In this document: piece by piece, positions 12,401 through 24,210 of the stretch
Layout: each line of letters begins with the position of its first letter
Position numbering within the stretch: position 1 is the stretch's first letter
NCBI RefSeq assembly: GCF_001571145.1
Contig: NZ_BCTF01000029.1
Location: forward strand, 1-60,272
From: Hydrogenophaga flava NBRC 102514
GTDB lineage: Bacteria; Pseudomonadota; Gammaproteobacteria; Burkholderiales; Burkholderiaceae_C
DNA length: 60,272 bases
Reading direction: 5' to 3'
Notes under the pieces: model-generated
What the model saw: only the letters and a program-made list of their open reading frames with translations
The model's database searches: none
What the model was told of the DNA's origin: nothing
Position numbers and translations under genes: made by a program

Positions 12401-12986
12401 GACCGCCGCGCGTGAGCGCAAGACCTTCCTGGACGCGCAGACGGCCGACCTCACCGAGGCCATGAATACGCTGGAAGACGCGATCAAGAAGATCGACGCC
12501 GAAACCCGCGACCTGCTGGGCAGCACCTTCAACACCGTCAACGAGCACTTCGGCCGCATGTTCCCCGAGCTGTTCGGCGGCGGCAACGCCAAGCTGGTGA
12601 TGACCGGCGAGGAGATCCTGGACGCGGGCGTGCAGGTGCTGGCCCAGCCGCCCGGCAAGAAGAACCAGACCATCCACCTGCTCTCTGGCGGCGAGAAGGC
12701 GCTGACCGCCATTGCCCTGGTGTTTGCCATCTTCCAGCTCAACCCGGCGCCGTTCTGCCTGCTGGACGAGGTGGACGCGCCCCTGGACGACGCCAACACC
12801 GAGCGCTACGCCCGCCTGGTGACCAGCATGAGCAAGCAGGGCACGCAGTTCCTGTTCATCAGCCACAACAAGATCGCCATGGAAATGGCCGAGCAGCTGA
12901 TCGGCGTGACCATGCAGGAACAGGGGGTCTCGCGCATTGTGGCGGTGGACATGGAATCCGCCGCCGGTATGCTCGAATCCGCCTGA
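9465..12986 (+). CDS. smc: Chromosome segregation protein SMC
   Basis: A 1173-residue SMC ATPase that compacts and separates daughter chromosomes, normally with ScpA and ScpB (not in this window). The N-terminal head has Walker A GPNGCGKSN (31-39) and the QGTISRI region; two long coiled-coil arms (about 170-510 and 665-1010) flank a hinge domain with LDGLQGLWSRI; the C-terminal head carries the signature LLSGGEKALTA and Walker B FCLLDEVDAPLDDAN. The GTG start gives MRLNSIKLSGFKSF, the conserved SMC N-terminus, with AGGG seven bases upstream. smc-zipA-ligA is a conserved betaproteobacterial order. A very long stop-free frame on the opposite strand is a codon-usage shadow. Confidence 0.97.
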   Translation: MRLNSIKLSGFKSFAEPTNFMLPGQLVGVVGPNGCGKSNIMDAVRWVLGESKASELRGESMQDVIFNGTNNRKPASRSSVELVFDNSDHRAGGQWGQFLEIAVKRVLTRDGTSSYYINNQPVRRRDVQDVFLGTGLGPRAYAIIGQGTISRIIESKPEELRLFLEEAAGVSKYKERRRETANRLADTRENLTRVEDILRELNANLDKLEKQAEVAARYHELQSGATLKQHQLWFLKRSEAEADQVKVKNDAAQAVNDLESRTADLRRVESELETIRQAHYAAGDQVNQAQGKLYEASAEVGKLEAEIRFVVEGRQRAEQRLTQLKEQIASWSTRSQDAAVELEQLAENIVAAEERSVELAAQGEEQAGSLPSLEDALRAAQNAANEQRGSVTQVQQQIQVLAAEQRNIEEQSRQLNQRRERLVADRNALAAPDEARLAQSQESFQQAEQAAELAEAVLHELQESVPELDEQRRAAQLAVNQESARQSDLSARQEALKALQEKVRTDGKLKPWLAKHGLDGLQGLWSRIHIEPGWESALESALRERLSALEVSRLEMVRAFGNDAPPAKLAFYSPPAAEAPATVRAGLKPLADWLRLNDAGQKALLADWLQGCWTAASLDEAMAQRSQLQAGEAIYVPAGHVVTAHSVSFYAPDSEQAGLLARAQEIENLDKQLRAQVLIAEQAGAALVRAEAAYTDASQRLVAARREGAETRTRAHELQVEMLRLTQLAEQTRARSEQIAADLAEVDGQLDDLQERRVTAEARFEELDMQLADSQERHAQLDDKVIAAERALNDAREQQRGLERQAQEATFTLRSLQARQGELQRSLETAGAQEKSLADEAARAAEEFARLNDAAAQAGLQSALAMKLEREQALGALRSQYDDLTAKLRASDEHRLKLERELDPLRQRITDFQLKEQAARLGVEQYSQLLAEAQADLAAVAQSITEGNVRLTGLQSEIDRYHREIQALGAVNLAALDELTAARERKTFLDAQTADLTEAMNTLEDAIKKIDAETRDLLGSTFNTVNEHFGRMFPELFGGGNAKLVMTGEEILDAGVQVLAQPPGKKNQTIHLLSGGEKALTAIALVFAIFQLNPAPFCLLDEVDAPLDDANTERYARLVTSMSKQGTQFLFISHNKIAMEMAEQLIGVTMQEQGVSRIVAVDMESAAGMLESA

Positions 12987-13017
12987 GACCATTCCCCACC
13001 ACCGCCGATTTCCACCC

Positions 13018-16214
<3,197 letters not shown>

Positions 16215-16230
16215 GAGCGCGGTAGCTCGG

Positions 16231-17379
16231 ATGTGGGTTGCACTGGGTTTCTTGACTCTGGTCGCCAGCGTGGGGTTCCAGTGGTGGATGCGGTGGCACA
16301 ACAATTGGACAGGCGTTGAGGACAAGCTCGCAGGCATCCCTTGCAGTACCAAGGTGCGCTCGCGTCATGGCTTGGACTATGGCCTGATGGTCGGTATAGA
16401 GGCGCCAGAGACTTTTCGATTCCAACTCAAGCGGGAAGGCGGTTGGGACCGGTTCTTCAAGTGGGCTGGGCTTACTCATGAGCACCAGTTTGGTCACTCG
16501 GGCTTCGATCCGCTGGTTTACGTTGAATCCGACGATCAGCATCTGTTCAACAGCTTGGAGGGAAACAGCGCGTTTCTCCATGCCGCCCAACATATGTTTG
16601 CCGCCCAGTGCGAGGACCGGTGGCTCAAGAGGGTCGTGTGCGCCAGAGGGCACCTGTGGATGGTGATCGGTTGTGGCGATGGGTACAGAAAAGCTTCCCT
16701 GGAGCTCAACCGAGGCTTCGCTGCGACTCTGCTCCCTCATTTGCAGCGCATGCAAAAAGAACTGGATGCTTGCATGCCCGACACCAGTGCTGTTGTGCGG
16801 GATCGGTATTTGGTGCCGGCAGTGGTAGTACTGGCTTTGAGCTCCGGGCTTGCGGTCGCCGGAGTCATTTCGTGGGCTCGATCCCTGCTGTCACCAGAGT
16901 TCATTCTGGACACGGAGCCCCTGAAGTCTTGCGCTTGGGTGGTCGCCGCGTGCGTTGTCGGCGCTATTGCGCTTGCCGCCTTGCTCTTCTTGAAAGGAAG
17001 TTCCCGTTTGCATCTCGTGTTGACGGAGCTCGCTCTGGTGGGGACATTTGGCGCCTGGACTACGTCCTCGAGTGTGTTGCAAGACATCAACATCGAACTC
17101 GACCGTTCTCCTGCGGTCCATGTGCAGCGGGCGCTGGTTGGCAAGTCCGTCCAAGAGAGCAGGCGGCTCTTCAAGCCGACCAGCACCACCTACCTGTTGC
17201 AGCATCAAGGATGGCCTGGGGACACCCGAGGACGCTCGGTGGCTGTTTCCGCTGCTACCTACGAAAAAGCGTCCTTAGGCGACACGCTTGAATTTGAAGA
17301 ACACAAGGGGTACTTTGGTTGGCGCTGGGCCAAATTCAAAGCTTGGAAACCGGCTGCGGCAGTCGGGCCGACTACTTGA
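16231..17379 (+). CDS. Unrecognised membrane protein downstream of ligA
   Basis: I do not recognise this 382-residue protein. It has an N-terminal membrane helix (about 2-20), a hydrophilic, probably extracytoplasmic region of about 170 residues containing four cysteines (38, 127, 137, 148) and two Trp-rich patches, then three further helices (about 194-215, 233-255, 262-280) and a soluble tail of about 100 residues (with LVGKSVQESRRLF and LEFEEHKGYFGWRWAKF). The tail pattern R-x-x-K-P-T-S-T-T-Y hints at a small beta domain but no family is named. It starts 17 bases after ligA. Base composition and codon use are visibly less GC-rich than ligA, which may indicate acquisition or weak selection. 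Its last 8 bases overlap the convergent cytochrome gene. Confidence 0.7.
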   Translation: MWVALGFLTLVASVGFQWWMRWHNNWTGVEDKLAGIPCSTKVRSRHGLDYGLMVGIEAPETFRFQLKREGGWDRFFKWAGLTHEHQFGHSGFDPLVYVESDDQHLFNSLEGNSAFLHAAQHMFAAQCEDRWLKRVVCARGHLWMVIGCGDGYRKASLELNRGFAATLLPHLQRMQKELDACMPDTSAVVRDRYLVPAVVVLALSSGLAVAGVISWARSLLSPEFILDTEPLKSCAWVVAACVVGAIALAALLFLKGSSRLHLVLTELALVGTFGAWTTSSSVLQDINIELDRSPAVHVQRALVGKSVQESRRLFKPTSTTYLLQHQGWPGDTRGRSVAVSAATYEKASLGDTLEFEEHKGYFGWRWAKFKAWKPAAAVGPTT

Positions 17380-17695
17380 ACTTGTAGTGGTCGCGGTTGA
17401 GCACTGCGGCCACTGCCGTCACTTCTTCGGGAAACAGGCCCAGGTTCATCTGGGTGTTGCACATCTCGACCATGCCGCGCAGCAAGCCGGCGTTGTTGAA
17501 CTTGCCCTGTGGCTTGTACATGGCGCTGCCGTCGCCGCCCACCTTGCTGGCGTGGCACTGGGCACACTTGTGTTCGGCGATCAGCTTCTCGCCCAGCGCC
17601 AGGTCGGCGCCCTTGAAGATCTCGGCACCTTGGGCGAAGACGGCGCCGGAGAAGACCAGGGCCAGCAAAGCGGTGCCAATCGGCGCGAAGTTCAT
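17372..17695 (-). CDS. Small periplasmic cytochrome c
   Basis: A 107-residue precursor with a signal peptide ([21 protein letters not shown], cleavage near residue 21) and one haem-binding CAQCH motif (Cys44, Cys47, His48). The mature single-domain protein of about 85 residues is an electron carrier of the cytochrome c class; its redox partner cannot be told from context. Two methionines after the haem motif (in SAMYKP and MVEMCNTQM) are candidate axial ligands. The start at 17695 places the signal peptide correctly; further upstream codons have no signal character. Its 3' end overlaps the + strand membrane protein by 8 bases. It is divergent from def. Confidence 0.85.
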   Translation of the reverse strand: MNFAPIGTALLALVFSGAVFAQGAEIFKGADLALGEKLIAEHKCAQCHASKVGGDGSAMYKPQGKFNNAGLLRGMVEMCNTQMNLGLFPEEVTAVAAVLNRDHYKFK

Positions 17696-17808
17696 GGGTC
17701 CTCCTGACAACGTGGTGGCAGCAATTACAGGGGCGGGTATCTCGGCCCACTCTAGCTGCGCCACAATCGCGCGCCATCCGGGCAAAACCCCAATACCGCC
17801 GCTTTCTC

Positions 17809-18348
17809 ATGGCCATTCACACGATCCTCAAGATGGGCGACCCCAGGCTGCTGCGGATCGCCCAGCCCGTGCAGACCTTCGACACCCCCGAGCTGCACCA
17901 GCTGGTGGCCGACATGGAGGAGACCATGGCCGCAGCCAACGGCGCCGGCCTGGCGGCGCCACAGATCGGCGTGGACCTGCAGGTGGTGATTTTTGGCACC
18001 GGCGCGCCCAACCCGCGTTATCCGGATGCGCCCATCGTGCCGCGCACCGTGCTGATCAACCCGGTCATCACCCCGCTGGGTGGTGAAGAAGAGGAGGGCT
18101 GGGAGGGCTGCCTCTCGGTGCCCGGGCTGCGGGCCGTCGTGCCGCGCTGGCGGCGCATCCGCTACCAGGGCTTTGCCGCCGACGGCAGCCGCCTGGAGCG
18201 GGAGGTGGACGGTTTCCATGCCCGGGTGGTGCAGCACGAGTGCGACCACCTGTTGGGCACGCTGTATCCCATGCGCGTGCGCGACTTCACCCGCTTCGGT
18301 TTCACCGAAGTGGTGGCGCCGGGTGTGGTGGAAAACGAAAAGAACTGA
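17809..18348 (+). CDS. def: Peptide deformylase
   Basis: A 179-residue metalloenzyme that removes the N-formyl group from nascent proteins. All three motifs are present: [10 protein letters not shown] (about 45-54), EGCLSVPG (metal-ligand cysteine) and QHECDHLLG (two metal-ligand histidines and the catalytic glutamate). The glycine in EGCLS is canonical for active type I enzymes. It is a single gene, not followed by fmt as in the usual def-fmt pair, so another def may exist elsewhere. The next gene starts 80 bases later. Confidence 0.95.
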   Translation: MAIHTILKMGDPRLLRIAQPVQTFDTPELHQLVADMEETMAAANGAGLAAPQIGVDLQVVIFGTGAPNPRYPDAPIVPRTVLINPVITPLGGEEEEGWEGCLSVPGLRAVVPRWRRIRYQGFAADGSRLEREVDGFHARVVQHECDHLLGTLYPMRVRDFTRFGFTEVVAPGVVENEKN

Positions 18349-18383
18349 AACAAAAAGTCTTCGGAAACGGGCGGCTGCTTCGC

Positions 18384-18414
18384 TATGCTCGATTTCTTTG
18401 TTGCGCTGCAGCGC
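18384..18414 (+). promoter_or_regulatory. Putative efflux promoter -10 and 12-bp palindrome
   Basis: TATGCT (18384-18389) is a possible -10 for the efflux operon starting at 18429. Between it and the start codon is the perfect 12-bp palindrome GCGCTGCAGCGC (18403-18414), positioned where a repressor could block transcription. RND operons are commonly controlled by TetR- or MarR-type repressors, but no regulator gene adjoins this one, and GC-rich palindromes of this size can be fortuitous. Confidence 0.3.
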
Positions 18415-18428
18415 GGCGTTTCGTCTGA

Positions 18429-19865
18429 ATGCAAATGAAACCACTTCTTGTTCTGTTGGGTGCGCTGGGCCTGAGTGCCTGTGCCGGCATGGGGCCACCG
18501 CCCGAGCGCAGTGTGCAGATGGTGGAGTCCACACTGCCCAAGGCCTGGTTCGCGCCCGCCGTGCCCCACCAGGGGCAGACGGCTTCGCTGGTCGACTGGT
18601 GGTCGCGCCTGGGAGACCCCCGGCTGCCAGAGCTGATCGGCCAGGCGCAGCAGGGCAGCGCCAGCATCATGGCCGCCCGGGCCCAGGTGTTTGCGGCGCG
18701 CGCTGCACTGGCCGGCGCCGACAGCGCCACGCTGCCGCAGGTGGGGCTGACGGCGGGCGCCTACCGCGGCGTGGACGCCAGCGCTCCATTGGGCACGGGC
18801 ATGAACGTGGGCCTGCAGGCCTCGTGGGCGATCGACCTGTGGGGCCAGAACGCCTCGTCGGTGCGCCAGGCCTCGGCCCAGGCGAACGCCGCGCAGGCCG
18901 GCTGGCACGAGGCGCGGGTGCTGATGGCGGCGGAGACGGCACGGCTGTACCTGGGCTGGCGTTCCTGTCTGGCGCAGAAGGCCGTGATCGACAGCGACCG
19001 CGTCTCGCGCACCACCACCGCCCAGAGCGCCGCAGACACCGAGCGCGCCGGTCTGCTGGCGCCAGCCACCGCGGCCCTGGCCCGCGCCGGACAGGCCGAC
19101 GCCGAGGCGCGCCTGGCGCAGCAGCAGCGCCAGTGCGAGCAGCAGTTCAAGGCCATCGTGGCGCTGGTGGGGGCCGACGAGCCGGCCCTGCGAGAGCGCC
19201 TGGGGGCCAGCGGCGCCTTGCCCGATCCGACCGTGGCCGGATCGGCGCTTGCGGTGTCGGCCGTGCCCCTGGAGGTGATCCGCCAGCGGCCCGACGTGGC
19301 CCGCGCCCAGCAGGAGCTGGTGGCCGCCGCCGAGGGTGTGGGCGTGGCCCGCGCGGCGCTCTGGCCCAGCCTGAGCCTGAGCAGCAATGTGCTGCGCAAC
19401 CGATTCACCACCGGCGGCGAGAGCACGACGTTCAACTCCTGGTCGGTCGGCCCGCTGGCGCTGAACCTGCCGCTGATCGGCCGGGGCGGCCTGAACGCGT
19501 CGGCCGACGCCGCCGTTGCGCGCTACGAATCGGCAGCGATCGGCTACGCCAACGTGCTGCGCCGCGCCATCGCCGAGGTCGAACAGTCGCTGGTGGCGCT
19601 GGACACGCTGCGCACCCAGCTGGTGGCGAGTCAGCAGGCCGTGGCGGGCTACACCCGTTCGTTCGAGGCCACCGAGGCGCGCTACCGCGTCGGCCTGGCC
19701 AACCTCAACGAGCTGGAGGAGGCCCGCCGGCTCAAGCTCAACGCCGACAGCGGCGCCGTGGCGCTGCAGCTGGACCACCTGAACACCTGGATCGCCCTGT
19801 ACGTCGCCCTGGGCGGCGGTTTTGACCCCCAGATCGCGCCGGAAGCGGTGCGCCAAGCCTCATGA
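18429..19865 (+). CDS. RND efflux outer-membrane lipoprotein (OprM/NodT family)
   Basis: A 478-residue outer-membrane channel of the TolC/OprM class. The signal peptide ends in the lipobox LSAC with lipidated Cys18. Two OEP repeats follow, with the typical WWSRLGDP segment near residue 57, QASWAIDLWGQ and, in the second repeat, RPDVARAQQELVAAAEGVGVARAALWPSL, a hallmark of the NodT subfamily. With the next two genes it would form a tripartite pump across the envelope. Its stop overlaps the adaptor ATG (ATGA). The alternative start at ATG 18435 would remove two residues without affecting the signal peptide. Confidence 0.92.
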   Translation: MQMKPLLVLLGALGLSACAGMGPPPERSVQMVESTLPKAWFAPAVPHQGQTASLVDWWSRLGDPRLPELIGQAQQGSASIMAARAQVFAARAALAGADSATLPQVGLTAGAYRGVDASAPLGTGMNVGLQASWAIDLWGQNASSVRQASAQANAAQAGWHEARVLMAAETARLYLGWRSCLAQKAVIDSDRVSRTTTAQSAADTERAGLLAPATAALARAGQADAEARLAQQQRQCEQQFKAIVALVGADEPALRERLGASGALPDPTVAGSALAVSAVPLEVIRQRPDVARAQQELVAAAEGVGVARAALWPSLSLSSNVLRNRFTTGGESTTFNSWSVGPLALNLPLIGRGGLNASADAAVARYESAAIGYANVLRRAIAEVEQSLVALDTLRTQLVASQQAVAGYTRSFEATEARYRVGLANLNELEEARRLKLNADSGAVALQLDHLNTWIALYVALGGGFDPQIAPEAVRQAS

Positions 19866-21010
19866 AGAAGACCATGCGCCACCCGTCTGCCCTGTCCACG
19901 GCCCGTCTCCCGGCCATTTTGCTGTTGTCCTCCGTGCTCGCCGTGGCCTGCGGCGGCAGCGACAAGCCCGCCGAAGGTGCGACCGCCAGCCCGGCGGCGC
20001 CCGCGGCCGAAGGCGCTGCACCCGTCGCAGCCAAGCCCGCGATGACGGTGAGCACCGCCAAGCCCGAAACCGCCAGCCTGGCCCTGCAGCTGCAGGCCAA
20101 CGGCAACATCGCGGCTTGGCAGGAGGCCAGCGTCGGCGCCGAGGTGCCGGGCCTGCGCCTGGCGACGGTGAACGTGAACATCGGCGATGTGGTGAAGAAG
20201 GGCCAGGTGCTGGCCACCTTCGCCCGCGAGACCACCGAGGCCGAGAGCCTGCAGGGCAAGGCTGCGCTGATGCAGGCCGAGGCCGCGGCCGAGAGCGCCA
20301 AGGCCGACGCCGACCGCGCGCGCTCGATCGAGAACACCGGGGCGCTGTCGAAATCGCAGATCGCCCAGTACCTGACGCAGGAAAAGGTGACGCGGGCGCA
20401 GTTCGAAGCCGCCAAGGCCGCCTACGCCGCCAGCCAGGTGCGCCTGGGCAACACCCAGGTGCGCGCGCCGGACGACGGCGTGATCTCGGCCCGCACGGCC
20501 ACGGTCGGTGCGGTCGCCGGTGCCGGGCAGGAGCTGTTCCGCCTGGTGCGCCAGAGCCGCATGGAGTGGCGCGCCGAGGTGACGCCGGCCGAGGTCGGCC
20601 AGGTCAAGGTGGGCCAGAAGGTCGAGGTCACCGCGGCCAGCGGCCTGACCGTGGCGGGCACGGTGCGCGCCATCGCGCCCACGGCCGATCCGCAGACCCG
20701 CAACGTGCTGGTGTTCGCCGACCTGCCGAAGCACACCGAACTCAAGGCCGGCACCTTCGCGCGCGGCCAGTTCCTGATCGGTGCCAGCCAGGCGCTGACC
20801 GTGCCTGCGCAGGCCATCGTGGTGCGAGACGGTCACAACTACGTGTTCGTGATCGGCGCCGACAGCAAGGCCGGGCAGCGCAAGGTGGACACCGGCCGGC
20901 GCGCGGGCGACCGCGTCGAGGTGCTGCAGGGCCTGAAGGCCGACGAGACGGTGGCGGTGCAGGGCGCCGGCTTCCTCAACGAGGGCGACCTCGTGAAGAT
21001 CGCGCAGTGA
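19862..21010 (+). CDS. RND efflux periplasmic adaptor (membrane fusion protein)
   Basis: A 382-residue adaptor lipoprotein: the signal peptide ends LAVAC with Cys30 as the likely lipidated residue. After an Ala/Pro-rich stretch comes the HlyD/MexA-type order: half-lipoyl (VPGLRLATVNVNIGDVVKKGQVLA), a short alpha-hairpin (about 130-190), the second half-lipoyl (VRAPDDGVISARTATVG), beta-barrel and membrane-proximal domains. It bridges the inner-membrane pump and the outer-membrane channel. It overlaps the upstream gene by 4 bases and ends 10 bases before the pump gene, as expected for an operon. Substrate unknown. Confidence 0.93.
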   Translation: MKKTMRHPSALSTARLPAILLLSSVLAVACGGSDKPAEGATASPAAPAAEGAAPVAAKPAMTVSTAKPETASLALQLQANGNIAAWQEASVGAEVPGLRLATVNVNIGDVVKKGQVLATFARETTEAESLQGKAALMQAEAAAESAKADADRARSIENTGALSKSQIAQYLTQEKVTRAQFEAAKAAYAASQVRLGNTQVRAPDDGVISARTATVGAVAGAGQELFRLVRQSRMEWRAEVTPAEVGQVKVGQKVEVTAASGLTVAGTVRAIAPTADPQTRNVLVFADLPKHTELKAGTFARGQFLIGASQALTVPAQAIVVRDGHNYVFVIGADSKAGQRKVDTGRRAGDRVEVLQGLKADETVAVQGAGFLNEGDLVKIAQ

Positions 21011-21020
21011 AGGACCGGCC

Positions 21021-24000
21021 ATGAACGTTTCCGCGTGGTCCATCCGCAACCCGATTCCGGCGGCGATGCTGTTCGTCATGCTGACGCTCGCCGGTCTGTT
21101 CTCGTTCCAGGCGATGAAGGTGCAGAACTTCCCCGACCTGGACGTGCCCAACATCACCATCGTCGCCAGCCTGCCGGGCGCCGCGCCCAACCAGCTGGAA
21201 AACGACGTCGCGCGCAAGATCGAGAACAGCCTGGCCTCGCTGCAGGGCCTCAAGCACATCTACACCAAGGTGCAGGACGGCACGGTCTCGATCACGGCCG
21301 AGTTCCGCATTGAAAAGAGCACCCAGGAAGCGCTGGACGACGTGCGTTCGGCCGTGGCCAAGGTGCGCGGCGACCTGCCGACCGACCTGCGCGAGCCCAT
21401 CGTCAATAAGCTGGAACTGGCCGGTGGCGCGGTGCTGGCCTACACGGTGCGCTCGGACAAGATGGACGACGAGGCCATTTCCTGGTTCGTCGACAACGAT
21501 GTGGCCAAGCTGCTGCTGTCGGTGCGCGGCGTGGGCGCGATCAACCGCGTGGGCGGCGTCAACCGCGAGGTGCAGATCCTGCTGGACCCGCTCAAGCTGC
21601 AATCGCTGGGTGCGACGGCGGCCGACATCTCGCGCCAGCTGGCCCGGGTGCAGATCGAGAGCGCCGGGGGCCGCGCCGACATTGGCGGCAGCCAGCAGCC
21701 GCTGCGCACGCTCTCGTCGATGAAGTCGGCCGAGGAGCTGGCCGCGCTGGAACTCTCTCTGTCCGATGGCCGCCGCATCCGGCTGGACCAGATCGCGACC
21801 GTCAAAGACACCATCGCCGAACCCACGGCCGCCGCCTTCCTGGACGGCAAGCCGGTGGTCGGCTTTGAAGTGGCGCGCAGCAAGGGCGCCAGCGAGGTGG
21901 AGGTCGGGCAGGGCGTGCGCGCCAGGCTCAAGGAGCTGCAGGCGGCCCGTCCGGACCTGCAGATCACTGAGTCCTTCGACTTCGTGACCCCGGTGGAGGA
22001 GGAATTCAACGCCTCCATGACCCTGCTGTACGAGGGCGCCATCCTGGCCGTGCTGGTGGTCTGGCTGTTCCTGCGCGACTTCCGGGCCACGGTCGTGTCG
22101 GCCGTGGCGCTGCCGCTGTCGGCCATCCCGGCCTTCATCGGCATGCACTACATGGGCTTCACCATCAACGTGGTCACGTTGCTGGCCATGTCGCTGGTGA
22201 TCGGCATTCTGGTGGACGACGCCATCGTCGAGGTGGAGAACATCGTGCGCCACATGCGCATGGGCAAGACGCCGTATCAGGCGGCCATGGAAGCGGCGGA
22301 CGAGATCGGCATGGCCGTGATCGCCACCACCTTCACCCTGATCGCGGTGTTCCTGCCCACGGCCTTCATGGCCGGCATCCCGGGCAAGTTCTTCAAGCAG
22401 TTCGGCTGGACGGCCGCGCTGGCGGTGTTCGCCTCGCTGGTGGTGGCGCGCGCGCTCACGCCCATGATGGCTGCCTACCTGCTCAAGCCGGTGGTGACTG
22501 CCAAGGAGCAGCCGGCCTGGGCGCGCAGCAACCGCGTCCTCGGCGGCCTCTGGGCCTGGATGACGAACCAGAACGAACCCGGCTGGCTCGACACCTACCA
22601 GCGCTGGGCCGCGGCCTGCATCCGCCACCGCTGGCTGACGCTGGTCGGCGCCATCCTGTTCTTCTTCGGGTCGCTGGCGCTGATCCCTTACCTGCCGCAG
22701 GGCTTCATCCCGCCGGACGACAACTCGCAGACCCAGGTCTACCTGGAGCTGCCGCCGGGTGCCACGCTGGCGCAGACTGTGGCCACCGCCGAACGGGCGC
22801 GGGTGCTGGTGAATGGGGTGCAGCACGTCAAGTCGGTCTACACCACGATCGGCTCCGGCTCGGCCGGCAGCGACCCGTTCGCCCCCCAGGGCGCGCAGGA
22901 GTCGCGCAAGGCCGCGCTGACCATCCAGCTCGACCCGCGCGGCCAGCGCCCGCGCAAGCAGCTGATCGAGAACCAGATCCGCGAGGTGATGTCCGGCCTG
23001 CCGGGGGTGCGCTACAAGGTGGGCCTGGGTGGCTCGGGCGAGAAATACATCCTCACGCTCACCGGCAGCGACGCCAACGCGCTGTCGACCGCGGCCCGCG
23101 CCATCGAGCGCGACCTGCGCACCATCAACGGCGTGGGCAGCATCCAGTCCTCGGCCGCCCTGGTGCGCACCGAAATCATCGTCACGCCCGACCTGCAGCG
23201 CGCCGCCGACCTGGGGGTGACCAGCTCGGCCATCGCCGAGACGCTGCGCATCGCCACCGTCGGCGACTACGACAGTGCGCTGCCCAAGCTGAACCTGCCT
23301 CAGCGCCAGGTACCGATCGTGGTCAAGCTCGACAGCGCCGCGCGCGAGAACCTGGACGTGCTGGGCCGCCTGTCCGTGCCCGGCGCCAAGGGGCCGGTCA
23401 TGCTCAGCCAGGTCGCCACGCTCAGCTTCGGCGGTGGCCCGGCCGTGATCGACCGCTACGACCGCTCGCGCAACATCAACTTCGAGGTCGAGCTCGCCGG
23501 CATCCCGCTGGGCGACATGAAGACCGCGGTGGATGCGCTGCCCAGCATCCAGAACCTGCCGCCGGGCGTGCAGGTGCTGGAGATCGGTGATGCCGAGGTG
23601 CAGGGCGAGCTGTTCGCCAGCTTCGGCCTGGCCATGCTGACCGGCGTGCTGTGCATCTACATAGTGCTGGTGCTGCTGTTCAAGGCCTTCCTGATGCCGC
23701 TGACCATCCTGCCCGCGCTGTTGATGTCCTTCGGGGGGGCCTTCGTGGCCCTGCTGCTGACCAACAAGAGCTTCTCCATGCCCTCGCTGATCGGCCTGGT
23801 GATGCTGATGGGCGTGGCGTCGAAGAACTCCATCCTTCTGGTGGAGTACGCGATCGAAGCGCGCCGGCAGCGCGGCCTGCCGCGGCTGGAGGCCATCCTG
23901 GACGCCTGTCACAAGCGGGCGCGACCTATCGTGATGACCACCATCGCGATGGTGGCGGGCATGCTGCCGGTGGCGGTGGGTTCGGGGGCGGCGGACGGCA

Positions 24001-24194
24001 GCTTCCGATCGCCGATGGCGGTGGCGGTGATTGGTGGTCTGATGACCTCGACCCTGCTCAGCCTGCTGGTGGTGCCGGCGGTGTTCACCATGGTCGACGA
24101 CCTGAGCATCTTCTTCGCCCGGCTGTTCGGCCGCCAGGTGCGCGACGAACGGGCCCACGAGCGCGACCCGAACGCGCTGAGCCACCCCGCATGA
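21021..24194 (+). CDS. RND efflux pump inner-membrane permease (AcrB/MdtB superfamily)
   Basis: A 1057-residue proton-driven exporter with the duplicated RND layout: a helix at residues 10-30, a large periplasmic loop, five helices, then the same again. The proton-relay residues are visible: the paired aspartates in ILVDDAIVEVEN (TM4) and the lysine in MGVASKNSILLVEYA (TM10). The N-terminal NFPDLDVPNI and GAAPNQLE are typical of HAE-1/MdtBC-like pumps. It lacks the heavy-metal (CusA) methionine cluster as far as I can see, so organic substrates are more likely. Last gene of the operon; it faces glnD with only 16 bases between the stops and no obvious terminator. Confidence 0.94.
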   Translation: MNVSAWSIRNPIPAAMLFVMLTLAGLFSFQAMKVQNFPDLDVPNITIVASLPGAAPNQLENDVARKIENSLASLQGLKHIYTKVQDGTVSITAEFRIEKSTQEALDDVRSAVAKVRGDLPTDLREPIVNKLELAGGAVLAYTVRSDKMDDEAISWFVDNDVAKLLLSVRGVGAINRVGGVNREVQILLDPLKLQSLGATAADISRQLARVQIESAGGRADIGGSQQPLRTLSSMKSAEELAALELSLSDGRRIRLDQIATVKDTIAEPTAAAFLDGKPVVGFEVARSKGASEVEVGQGVRARLKELQAARPDLQITESFDFVTPVEEEFNASMTLLYEGAILAVLVVWLFLRDFRATVVSAVALPLSAIPAFIGMHYMGFTINVVTLLAMSLVIGILVDDAIVEVENIVRHMRMGKTPYQAAMEAADEIGMAVIATTFTLIAVFLPTAFMAGIPGKFFKQFGWTAALAVFASLVVARALTPMMAAYLLKPVVTAKEQPAWARSNRVLGGLWAWMTNQNEPGWLDTYQRWAAACIRHRWLTLVGAILFFFGSLALIPYLPQGFIPPDDNSQTQVYLELPPGATLAQTVATAERARVLVNGVQHVKSVYTTIGSGSAGSDPFAPQGAQESRKAALTIQLDPRGQRPRKQLIENQIREVMSGLPGVRYKVGLGGSGEKYILTLTGSDANALSTAARAIERDLRTINGVGSIQSSAALVRTEIIVTPDLQRAADLGVTSSAIAETLRIATVGDYDSALPKLNLPQRQVPIVVKLDSAARENLDVLGRLSVPGAKGPVMLSQVATLSFGGGPAVIDRYDRSRNINFEVELAGIPLGDMKTAVDALPSIQNLPPGVQVLEIGDAEVQGELFASFGLAMLTGVLCIYIVLVLLFKAFLMPLTILPALLMSFGGAFVALLLTNKSFSMPSLIGLVMLMGVASKNSILLVEYAIEARRQRGLPRLEAILDACHKRARPIVMTTIAMVAGMLPVAVGSGAADGSFRSPMAVAVIGGLMTSTLLSLLVVPAVFTMVDDLSIFFARLFGRQVRDERAHERDPNALSHPA

Positions 24195-24210
24195 GATGGC
24201 TGGGGGGCGC

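Noticed and set aside
20976..24185. A 1069-codon open frame opposite the RND pump gene
   Set aside because: Antisense shadow: rich in His, Arg, Gln and Gly with no family motif, while the plus strand encodes a clear RND permease.
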